The translations under genes were made by a program, and so were the position numbers. This document shows, one piece after another, positions 1 to 12,200 of a DNA stretch of 64,000 bases. Position 1 is the first letter of the stretch. The number at the start of each line of letters is the position of its first letter. Source of the DNA: Mactromeris polynyma (lineage: Eukaryota > Mollusca > Bivalvia > Venerida > Mactridae); the NCBI GenBank assembly GCA_032209605.1, contig JASFXZ010000038.1, forward strand, positions 1,612,001 to 1,676,000, read 5' to 3'. The notes beneath the pieces are model-generated. The model made no database searches, was not told the origin of the DNA, and was given only the letters and a program-made list of their open reading frames with translations.

Positions 1-100
1 AGTCTGCGTTTCTAAGTAAGATACGAAACGGCAAAGATTTTTTTATGATTACAAGACTTTTTTCTTCAATTTAGAAAATAATTATTTCTCAAATTTTCAG

Positions 101-220
101 AAATTCACGGTCATCAATGCACGGAGGATGTCTTTTGTTCAACCATTAATGCCGACTGTGATAGTGGAAACTGTGCTTGTAGGCCAACCATGGAGTACGA
201 CAGCACCACGCGCATGTGTC
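101..220 (+). CDS. Gene A exon: EB-like cysteine-rich module
   Basis: Acceptor TTTTCAG ends at 100 and donor GTATGT starts at 221. The exon is 120 bp, phase 1-1. Reading from Cys at 118, cysteines follow the pattern CTEDVFC, ADCDSGNCAC and RMC, resembling the EB module of invertebrate secreted proteins. It matches the type of module in exon 4 of genes B and C. Confidence 0.7.
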
Positions 221-3200
221 GTATGTTGCATTAAATTACAAAGATTTGAACCCCCTAATTTTTAGCCCAGTTTGTAGAGCACTGGATGACCCTATTCGAT
301 ACCCGGGAGTCATGTCCTTGTCGCATTGGACCATAGTCATTTGTCCTCTACCGCTGAATGATATGGTGAGGTTAGTACTGGTTCATAAAGTCATAGAAAA
401 CAGGATAGGCCAACTGACCGCCATGTGAGACTGGAACAGTCGAAACAAATATTTGAAACCCGACAAAGCAAACAAAGAATTGAAATATTCTCATAACATC
501 TAAAACGCACGGCTTTTGTAGCGTCGTTCTCTAGCCAGTGCTACTGCAACTGCATTTTAATGTCATTCTTCATATGAATATACATGCTGGTTGGATTGTT
601 GTCTCCCAAAATTCGTCATAGTTGTTTTTATGGTCGAACAGACCATTCCTTGCACCCCTATTTCATGTATGTTTATCCATGCACATCCTCAGTCCCAAAT
701 GTTGTGTAGACTTTTGTTTCCCTGTGGTCTTAGTGTGTAGACATTGTCTTGTGTATGTGGCGTTCCCTGAAACAACTTAATCTCTGTTTCTTTAAATATA
801 CTGAGTGTACAGGTACATAATAGACTAATAGACAAATGTCTTCACAAACTAGCTGAAATAACGCCACACCCATGTACGACGACGATGTATGATTTCGAAT
901 CTGGAGTAAGTTCTTTCACTCTAGTTTCTTTCGAACTGTTGTCCATTGATTCAAAAATGATTTTTAATAATTTAGAACAGTGCATGGGTAATTATTGTAT
1001 GGAAACGATATCATTGTATGTTTATGTTCATGCACGTGTTTACATGCTTTGTTCAGCAGATGTTATGGTAGCACCTATAAGTTCCTTAACTCCCGTCTAA
1101 TGAGGGCACAACTGTTCACCTGGGTGTACGATGGGTCAGAACAAATCTGTTCCATTTGTGGTCGATGGATGGAGAGCCTGACTCCTGATCCGATGGTCGT
1201 GTGTTCGAGCCCCATCGAGCGGGGTTTGATCAAGAACTTAACACAACCTGAATTACTGATTTAAAAGGGATGCGCAATGTTCGAGGGGTAGAGCGCCTGA
1301 TCCCTGATCCGAAGGTCGTGAGTTCGAGCCCCGCGATGAGCGCAGTTTGATCACGAACTTCACAATCCCTAAATTTGGTTGGTAGCCAGGAATCAGTCAT
1401 CGAGTGTGATTAATATAAATTGTAAGAACTTGTTTCACAATCGATGTAAAATAAATAAGTTTAAACCAACCAAAAAAGAAGTAAACCAACCTGATTAGTG
1501 TGAGTTTCAAGAACTTGTTTCACAGTCACTTAGACAAATATGATTACACCAAACTAAGTATTTACGTCGTTTGCTTGTAGTCTGCGGAAGCCCACCATCC
1601 CCAGTAAATGCAGTCATAGTCTCAAACGACGACACAACGGCAACGTACGCGTGTGATGAAGGTTATATACCCAATGTTGCATCCGGTGAGCCGACCAGAA
1701 CTTGTTCACCGACAACTGGCTGGACGCCGTCAACTAATTACGAATGTTATAGTACGTTTGTATACACGTTTTGTATTACTTATACTTATTTATCACATAA
1801 CGTACGGCATGGGAGTAATTATAACGTACGCATTATTTCCAGTCATCGCAGACATAGTGGTAAATCCTCTACCATTTGTAACGAGCTTACTGTTAAGAAC
1901 GTGACATACAACAATGAAAATGTAATTAACGGCTTTGACTCTTATTTCTCGGATGTGTTTGATGTCAATCCGGAACAGAGCGATAATTCAGTGACAAGCG
2001 AACTTAAATATCTACTTACCCAAAACGATAACGAACTCACCAATGAAATATCAAAAAGTATATCGAATGAAGAAACCCAATCTGTTGTAACGACTCTGCA
2101 AACGAAGAAAAGCCCGGGCGTAGATAATGTTTTCAACGAACACGTGAAATATGGTAGCAGCATTATTATAGAAGCGTTGGCTGTATTATTCAATGCTATA
2201 ATACATCATGAAAAGACACCACGTCAATGGGCAACCAGCATACTAATTCCAATATATAAAGGAAAGGGGAAACCAAAGGCGGATCCAAACAGTTATAGAC
2301 CCATCTCCCTTAGTCCAACCTTCAGCAAAATCTTTGAAAAAATGATTCTCCACAGAATAAACAACTCAATTGATACGAAGAGAATCGACTTTCCATCGGA
2401 GCAGCAACAAGGATTCCGCAAAAAACTTAGCTGCATCACGACTGCGTTCAACTTACAAGAAACCGTCTACCAGCAAGTTGAACGCAACAACAACGTATAC
2501 GTTGCCATGTTAAACCAAAAAGCCGCATTCGACTCAGTATGGCACGACGGCCTCTTCGTGAAAATTGGACAGTTTGGTCTGGTTGGTAAGATACTGAGAA
2601 TACTTAAGTCGTCATACGAGGATCTAACATGCATAGTCAAGTATAATGGAGGACTATCGAAGACAATACACGTTCGGAAATCGGTCCGCCAGGGCGGTGT
2701 TTTATCCTAGTTTTACTACCTACTCTACGTTGATCAATTGTTACGAAACCTTGAGACAAGTAACAATGGATGCACAGTATTAAACACCAAGGCCGGAAAC
2801 CCTGCATACGCAGACGATATCAGTATTGTAGCGCTCTCACCACTAAATCTACAAAGAATGATGGACATCGTTTATCGATACTGCAAACTGTGGAAAATAG
2901 ACATAAATGTAACAAAATCTGAAGTCATTGTGTTCTCCAAGAAAAAAGATCTACCCAACGTAGCAGCTATGTACGGACGGAACATCATTAAGCAGACTAG
3001 GAACGCGAACCATCTGGGAGTCCGACATGATTCACACCTAAAATGCAACCGCAGAATAGAAGAAAGATGCCAAAAGGGAAAAAATGCGTTTTTTGCAATG
3101 ACTGCACAAGGTGTTCGCCCATTCGGTTTAAACCCTCTAATCTCATGTCAACTCTATGTTAAGATAATTATACCAATCATTCTATACGGCTGTGAATTGT

Positions 3201-6200
3201 GGAATAATGTGACTAAATCTGATACCAACACTATTAACAGAACACAACATTTTATTGTTAAGAAGATACAAGGTTTACATGTTCGCACGAGATCAGATAT
3301 GTGTGAGCTATGCTAGGGTTAAATAAGTTGTACTCATATGTTATTATAAGAAAGTTAATGTTCTTGCACCAAATTCTAAGTCTTAATACAAAATGTGTGA
3401 CTAGAAATATATTTCTACGCAGATATATCCAATTTATACAAGACAGAAGCGCTAATATGGGATTTATTCCCGATATCTGTAATATACTGTGCTCTCTTGA
3501 CCTAAGAAATTTTATCAATGATTATCTGATACACCCGGAATCTTTACCATCTAAGTTACAATGTAAAACTACTATAAAACAACTAGTATTGGCGCGCGAA
3601 ACTTCCTCATGGTCTGAGAGAATCATGTCCAACGAAGACTTTATACATTTTAGACAGATCCATCCATCTATTTCAAAAGCAATTGTATACCAAGTGTTAA
3701 ATAAGAATTCTTACAAACATATCAGATTGTTCATATCTAGATTGTGGTGCAAAATACTGAAAGACAATACTCAACAATGTAATAAATGTACGCTAGTAAT
3801 TAATGATATGAATGTTCATTGTGTGCGTGATTGCATTGAAAATCAACAGGAACGATGGGATTTCTTCTCTGACGTCACCCAAATTAATGTCAGCCTTGCC
3901 ATTGAACTGTTTAATATGACCCCAGAATGTTTTTATCTCTCACTTCTTGGTGCAGAGATATTCTCATCAGATGAATTTATGTCTGTGCGAGATATATTTC
4001 TCAAACGCGCATTCACATATGTATATAGATGTTTCAAAACTGACAAGTAACTACTTTGTGTATTGATAATACATGTATAAGGTGACACTGGTATAATACA
4101 GTGCGCTCATATCTGCGAATGGTGAACTTGTGTCTTATTTAGACAATACGCTATACCTAGTTGATATGGAAAATAATTTGTTGTTAATATGTATATAGTG
4201 CTGTAATACCTCATGTAAATATTTACTTGTACATATATATCATATCACCATCTATGGTGGAAATAAAGATATTGAATTGAAAATGCTGGTTGGATTGTTG
4301 TCTCCCTAAATTCTTCATAGTTGTTTTTATGGTAGAACAGACCATTCCTTGCACCTGTTGTCCATTGATTCAAAAATGATTTTTATTAATTTAGAACAGT
4401 GCATGGGTAATTATTGTATGGAAACGATATCATTGTATGTTTATGTTCATGCACGTGTTTACATGCTTTGTTCAGCAGATGTTATGGTAGCACCTATAAG
4501 TTCCTTAACTCCCGTCTAATGAGGGCACAACTGTTCACCTGGGTGTACGATGGGTCAGAACAAATCTGTTCCATTTGTGGTCGATGGATGGAGAGCCTGA
4601 CTCCTGATCCGATGGTCGTGTGTTCGAGCCCCATCGAGCGGGGTTTGATCAAGAACTTAACACAACCTGAATTACTGATTTAAAAGGGATGCGCAATGTT
4701 CGAGGGGTAGAGCGCCTGATCCCTGATCCGAAGGTCGTGAGTTCGAGCCCCGCGATGAGCGCAGTTTGATCACGAACTTCACAATCCCTAAATTTGGTTG
4801 GTAGCCAGGAATCAGTCATCGAGTGTGATTAATATAAATTGTAAGAACTTGTTTCACAATCGATGTAAAATAAATAAGTTTAAACCAACCAAAAAATAAG
4901 TAAACCAACCTGATTAGTGTGAGTTTCAAGAACTTGTTTCACAGTCACTTAGACAAATATGATTACACCAAACTAAGTATTTACGTCGTTTGCTTGTAGT
5001 CTGCGGAAGCCCACCATCCCCAGTAAATGCAGTCATAGTCTCAAACGACGACACAACGGCAACGTACGCGTGTGATGAAGGTTATATACCCAAGGTTGCA
5101 TCCGGTGAGCCGACCAGAACTTGTTCACTGAAAACTGGCTGGACGCCGTCAACTAATTACGAATGTTATAGTACGTTTGTATACACGTTTTGTATTACTT
5201 ATACTTATTTATCACATAACGTACGGCATGGGAGTAATTATAACGTACGCATTATTTCCAGTCATCCACAAGTGGATTATTTATGCAAATTATATATTAA
5301 TACGCGCTGTTACAAACCCAATTAAACATGGCCGACTTTCCACGTATCAGTCTACGAAAAATATGTAGCATTTTGCAATCGTATTAAGAACGCATTGGAC
5401 GTGGTGCGCGCGTGAAGATGCGCGCAGTAAGAACGTATTTGGAACGTGTGAGATGCAGTGAATGCCTGGCAGGGACGCAGTAAGGACGTAGTATGAACTT
5501 GAGTAAAGCATTTTTTAAGAATTTGACCGCGTCCTCTCTGCGTTCGTCGAAATTGCCAGGACGTAGTGCGGTCTTCATGGTCTTCGTCTAGTGTAATGGG
5601 GGTATAAACGGAAGTTTATCCTAAATCTTACCATTGAGAGCTGTAAACATGTTTCAAATCTGATGCGAGTGCGCATTTCAGCTTGTCTGGAGGTAACAAC
5701 AATGTGTTCGTTGGTCCTGACAATTGTCCATAGTGGATTCTTGTACGTTGATGTCTATCAGAACAGTCCACATGCGTGAGTGACGTATATATCCAATTAT
5801 GTCAACAATAGATCTGTTAATGTACTTCCAATGATTTGACTTTAGAATTGTCTCAATGACGTCACGGCCTCATGTCGTCACATCAGCATTTGTGCACTAA
5901 GTTGTGAACTTTTATAACTGTATTAAATTATTGATAGTGTTAATCGTTTTTAGTAATCAGTTTCAACATTGACCGACTTTTATTTGGTTTATTTGTTGGT
6001 ATTAGTCATCGTTTTGTTTTGGTACTATTTTTCTCGACCGAATCTGAGTCAATGCAGGGAGAGAAAGGAGTCTATGTGCTTTTATTTGTTTAAAATGTTT
6101 ACAAATTATATGATAAATACGATCCAGCATTCGTGTTCATATTTTATTGAATTTATTACACTCGTTAAAGCCTCACGTTATATCATTTTGCCCGACTCGT

Positions 6201-9200
6201 TGAATAAATTCAATTAAACATGAACACTCATGTAAGATCCTCAATTAAAAATAAAATAATGTGCATAACTTTGTATTCTAAGCACAGTATTCTGTTCTTT
6301 AGTAGTACGTTAGAACTATCTGTGCATAAGTTAAAAACATATTCACGAAAACGAAAACTGAATCTATCATGGATCTGTCATGCTACCATTAAAGCCACTT
6401 TACCGTTCAACCAACGATGTCATTAAAGCAACTTTACCGTTAAACCAACTATGTCATTAAAGCAACTTTACCGTTAAACCAACTATGTCATTAAAGCAAC
6501 TTTACCGTTAAACCAAAGATGTCATTAAAGCAACTTTACCGTTAAACCAACGATGTCATTAAAGCAACTTTACCGTTAAACCAACGATGTCATTAAAGCA
6601 ACTTTACCGTTAAACCAACTATGTCATTAAAGCAACTTTACCGTTAAAGCAACGATGTCATTAAAGCAACTTTACCGTTAAACCAACGATGTCATTAAAG
6701 CAACTTTACCGTTAAACCAACGATGTCATAAAAGCAACTTTACCGTTAAACCAACGATGTCATTAAAGCAACTTTACCGTTAAACCAACGATGTCATTAA
6801 AACAACTTTACCGTTAAACCAACGATGTCATTAAAGCAACTTTACCGTTAAAGCAATGATGTCATTAAAGCTACTTTACCGTTAAACCAACGATGTCATT
6901 AAAGCAACTTTACCGTTAAAGCAACGATGTCATTAAAGCAACTTTACCGTTAAACCAACGATGTCATTAAAGCAACTTTACCGTTAAACCAACGATGTCA
7001 TAAAAGCAACTTTACCGTTAAACCAACGATGTCATTAAAGCAACTTTACCGTTAAACCAACGATGTCATTAAAGCAACTTTACCGTTAAAGCAACGATGT
7101 CATTAAAGCTACTTTACCGTTAAACCAACGATGTCATTAAAGCAACTTTACCGTTAAACCAACGATGTCATTAAAGCAACTTTACCGTTAAAGCAACGAT
7201 GTCATTAAAGCAACTTTACCGTTAAAGCAACGATGTCATTAAAGCAACTTTACCGTTAAATCAACGATGCCATTAAAGCAACTTTACCGTTAAACCAAAG
7301 ATGTCATTAAAGCAATTTTATCATTATATGAACGAATCTTTAAATCATCGACACCATTAATCCAACTTATTTTGTCTCGCTTTATCAACTTTCATATAGA
7401 ATGTGAGAACGACCCACCGGATGTAGATTGGGCTACATTAAGCGAGCTATCCTCGGATCGGACGAGGACATACACATGTGGCCCAGACCCTATAAAGCAA
7501 AGACTGAACACTGGTAGTGGTACCATTAGATGCCTCGAGACAGGTGCTTGGGAAACAACTACTTTTGCGTGTTACGGTAAGTGCAGTTTTATACAGCGCA
7601 ACCTCAATAATTAGACCGCCTTTGGCCTCTGAAAACTGGTCCTTGTTAATACGATCTTATCAATGAGAAGGTCTTAATTTTGAGCGTTTTCTTCCGATTC
7701 TTTTGAGCTATAATGTAAAAGAATGCGAAAATGTTTTGGGGTCAGTTTGCATTTTTCGATTCATTCATCTTATAATGATCAGCAAGATGAGAGCAGAGAT
7801 TGTCCTTCTTGCAATTTGGCGTCGTTCGGAAAATGTTCGTGATCACCACAATCAGATATTCGTGCGCAAAATGCGTTAACTAATAGATTGGTAAGTAGGA
7901 ATCGGAACTACTTTTAAGGCTAGTCAGTAGCTGTAAGCGATACCGATTGTTGAGATTCAGTGTTGACGTTGAAACGACTGCTATAGCAACCGTTCCAAAT
8001 ATTAGTAAAGATCAGTATGACTTAAAGTTATGCTATGTACATTAAATCACTCATCTGATATTGCAATAGGTATGATTAACAGAATACAGATATTTATTTT
8101 TCACTTCATTAGAGTCCGAGATTACTGATGAATCTTGAGACTAATCTCCATGTCTCATTTTCATTTTAAACTTAATCTAATCGAGCATGTACTATTGTCG
8201 TATAATCATTTTATTAAACTTTCAAAATAAAAGTAAATAAAGAAAACTGTACAATTAATTTCGTAATCTCATCACAATGATAACGTTGAGAACGTTTACA
8301 CGGAAACGAGATATATTTCTAGACCTATCTCGAGTTTTCTCATCGCAGACCTTGTAATTCAGGGGTATCCCTTTAAAGCAGCATTACAGTTTTCCCTCTC
8401 TTCTCTAATGGCTATATGATAGTTTCCCGAACTACCTTTCATTTCGCCAAACGACGTTCTATTATTTCGATGCTGACGCTTTTTAACAGAAAATACCCTT
8501 CTTTAAACATCAACACGTAAGTTGCATTTTTCTGTGTTCTGACAAGTCATTGAGGCTGTTCTATAAACACGAAATAACATTTAGTGTCATTAAGCAAACA
8601 TGTACCTTAAAACGTATTACAAATGTGTTTCATTTCAGGGATCGTCACATTCATTAGCTAATGCATAGGGCAAATTATAAACCGGAAGAAAATTATATTT
8701 ACCTCGGCAAGGATGTCGTTCCTTTCCAATCTGTTAAAACACACATTTATTACATAACACAAATATAATGCCGCTTTAACAAAACAGGCGACTAAATCTG
8801 TATTTCAGGTTTAAGATTAACGCCATCTCCAGCTGGAATACCAAATATTGCTGGGACAGCGGTAGGGTACCTGGAAATATATAAAGACGGCTGGCACAAT
8901 GTGTGCTATGACAAATGGAATTGGAAAGGGACGTTGGTCGCATGTAGAAGTCTAGGATATAAGTAAATATATTACTTATCATATTTACACTTACTGAACG
9001 ATGTCGTATATTGATTTGTGTATCGTTAACATATTTCAAAATGGTAGCTTCATTGATAGGATATCAAAATGTATCTTTGTACGCAGGCCTAGAGGTCCAA
9101 AGGTATACCATCTTGATATGTCAGAAGAGTGTCATCGTCGCTTTTATATTCAATGATTGTTTCAACCATAGGGGTTTCTCTCGAAAATATGAAATTTGCC

Positions 9201-12200
9201 TAATTATATTGAAGACCTTTATGCTATATATATATTATGACAACGTGACCGACCATACACGATAAAATCGTAATGTTGACAGAATTTCACCCACTTTTTT
9301 CGATAGTTTATATATCCGTTAAGTATGAAATAGTTGAGCCAACTATCATAACAATAAACAGAAGATGTATCTTGTATTTTTTTATAAACTATGTGAAATA
9401 GAACTGGCGGGGTAGCTCTTTTGACCAGTACATGAGTAGTTAAGCACGGCTTGGTGTTAGATGTCATGCAAGGTACGCCCATTTCTGAGCAAACGTTTTC
9501 CAATATGGGTGTTTAAATATCAGTATACCACAGTAAACCGATGAATAATTAGCATACGCATATCCTTGCCGGTATAATAATGGAAAGCGAAAGTGACATA
9601 TAAAAGGTAAAATGAGCGCTGCTATGGGATTTACATCCTCTTCTGTAAGTGACGTCATTTCAAGAAAACGCAACATGTGGTGTCACTTTTTGCAAGAAGC
9701 AGGAAACAATAGTTACTCCATATGGTCACTTCGTTTTCATATTGCCATATGGGGAATATATTGCTTACTGCCAGTTCATGGTGACGTCACATGTTACGTT
9801 TTCTGGAAAAGACGTCACTTAAAGAAGAGGTTGGAAATCGTACAGCGGCGCTCAAATATAGGCTCCATGTGATTTTCAACCTATTATTATGTGGGACACT
9901 CAAACGCCCACCGCTGTACTCTCAGTCATCAAACTCCATTTGTTTATTATATGGATTTTACAACGTGTTCTTAACAGTTATTCAGTGATATAAGGCGGTC
10001 AGGTGACCTAACCAGTCCTCCCGTGTAACCAACCAGTAATAGCCTGCTCCTCCGCATGCAACTTCTTAACATAAATCAGAGCTCGGAGTAGGAGGACACA
10101 TCACTTTGGTTGTAATATCTTCTGTCAAATTGTCATGGAAAAACATACGCTTCTCCCGGAGTTGGAAAGCACGATCTATAGTTTAACAGTCGAGCACTCT
10201 ACCGACTGAGTTAACCGGTGGGGCTCTAACCACTATGTAGCGTCACTCCTCGGTTGACACCAAAAATCACCTTACCCGGCGTACAGTTAAAAACGTCCAT
10301 TTATGTCTGACTATTTAAACATGAAACAGACAAAAAAAACATCTTGCTCAGTGTTTTTCTCGAGGTATTCCTAGTTAGTATTAAATACGTCGTTTGATTA
10401 AGTTTTCTTATTTAAATCACAGGTTTGGTGGAAGTTTTCACATAGAGTGGTATGATTTGAAAGATGAACACAAGAATGCGGTACCAGAATCAATTAAGTC
10501 TTACAAATTAGATAATTTGAACTGCGATGAAGTTGGGCAAGGCTTAGAGTTATGTGATTACAATTTGGCCGATTGTAATCATGACAAAGACATGGTTTTA
10601 ACCTGTTTTGACTATGATTTTCAAGGTAATGATAAGACCATTATTCAAAACTAGCTAGATAATGCGCACTAGGCATTCCATCAATTTGTTTTCAATTATA
10701 CATAGCGGTCAGTGGCAATGACCACTTTTTCTGGAATTGATTGTCAACCCAAATTAATTTGTGCTTCACCAAAATTCACAAAAGCACATTACCTATCACG
10801 CGCGGGAATCGAACTGGACCTCCTATGTGACAGCCCAGCACACTACCTACTGAGCTAACCGGACGGACTACCACTATGTGACAGCCCAGCACACTACCTA
10901 CTGAGCTAACCGGACGGACTACCACTATGTGACAGCCCAGCACACTACCTACTGAGCTAACCGGACGGACTACCACTATGTGACAGCCCAGCACACTACC
11001 TACTGAGCTAACCGGACGGACTACCACTATGTGACAGCCCAGCACACTACCTACTGAGCTAACCGGACGGACTACCACTATGTGACAGCCCAGCACACTA
11101 CCTACTGAGCTAACCGGACGGACTACCACTATGTGACAGCCCAGCACACTACCTACTGAGCTAACGGACGGACTACCACTATGTGACAGCCCAGCACACT
11201 ACCTACTGAGCTAACCGGACGGACTACCACTATGTGACAGCCCAGCACACTACCTACTGAGCTAACCGGACGGACTACCACTATGTGACAGCCCAGCACA
11301 CTACCTACTGAGCTAACCGGACGGACTACCACTATGTGACAGCCCAGCACACTACCTACTGAGCTAACCGGACGGACTACCACTATGTGACAGCCCAGCA
11401 CACTACCTACTGAGCTAACCGGACGGACTACCACTATGTGACAGCCCAGCACACTACCTACTGAGCTAACCGGACGGACTACCACTATGTGACAGCCCAG
11501 CACACTACCCACTGAGCTAACCGGGCGGACTACCACTATGTGACAGCCAAGCACACTACCTACTGAGCTAACCGGACGGACTACCACTATGTGTAGTGTG
11601 AACGTAATGCAATTCAGAGGAGTTTAAATTGTGCTTACTTTACATACAGCTATTCATGAAGAAACACAAGCTTGGAATTGCTTTTGTTGTTTTTAAGAAA
11701 TATTCCTCTGGAATCCCTTTATTTCGAGACATTTAACGAATACAGAAATTGCATACATAGTATTTTAAGTTTATTATTAACTTAAGCAATTACAGCTCAT
11801 CGTCATTAACAAATATGTACACAAATACATCATACTGTGATGTGGACGAATAAATATATAATATTATAAATTGAGCGACGCATTACGATTTCCAACCTCT
11901 TTTATAAAGTGACGTCATTTCCATAAAACGTCACATGTGACGTCACCATGTACTGACTGTAAGCGATATTAGCCTAAATGGCAATATGCAAACGATACGA
12001 CCGTATGGAGTAAATAATGTTTCTTACTTGCAAATTAGGAATCACCTGTTGCGTTCTCTTGAAATGACGTCACTTACAGAAGACGTTGGAAATCTCATAG
12101 CAGCGTTATATATCAATGAATAACATCAATTATATAGTAATATTGTTGTTCTTATATTACAACGTACAAGTTTTTCATACCTTAATATGAATATTACAAG

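Larger units (their letters stand above)
584..1847 (+). repeat. Long direct repeat, left copy (candidate retrotransposon target-site duplication)
   Basis: This 1264-bp stretch recurs almost unchanged at 4283-5266. The left copy ends exactly where the retrotransposon begins, and the right copy begins exactly where it ends. It carries a tRNA-like SINE pair and the whole CCP exon. About 280 bp (roughly 656-937) are absent from the right copy. Confidence 0.85.
4283..5266 (+). repeat. Long direct repeat, right copy
   Basis: It matches 584-1847 with a 280-bp deletion and only a handful of substitutions. It begins right after the LINE tail with ATGCTGGTTGG and diverges after AGTCATC at 5266, the same word that abuts the LINE 5' end at 1847. 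Confidence 0.85.

Noticed and set aside
1571..2710. A 379-aa fusion of a CCP domain to reverse transcriptase
   Set aside because: The frame runs through a good splice donor (1752), intron sequence and the truncated 5' end of a LINE. It is chance read-through.
6385..7322. CRISPR-like repeat array
   Set aside because: The 33-bp units are directly adjacent with no unique spacers, in an animal intron. The 48- and 51-bp arrays fail for the same reason.
10776..11587. Minus-strand frames of 123 and 144 aa with 17-residue repeats
   Set aside because: Translation of the 51-bp tRNA-derived minisatellite; no start context, no domain, and the frame is broken by one base loss in a unit.
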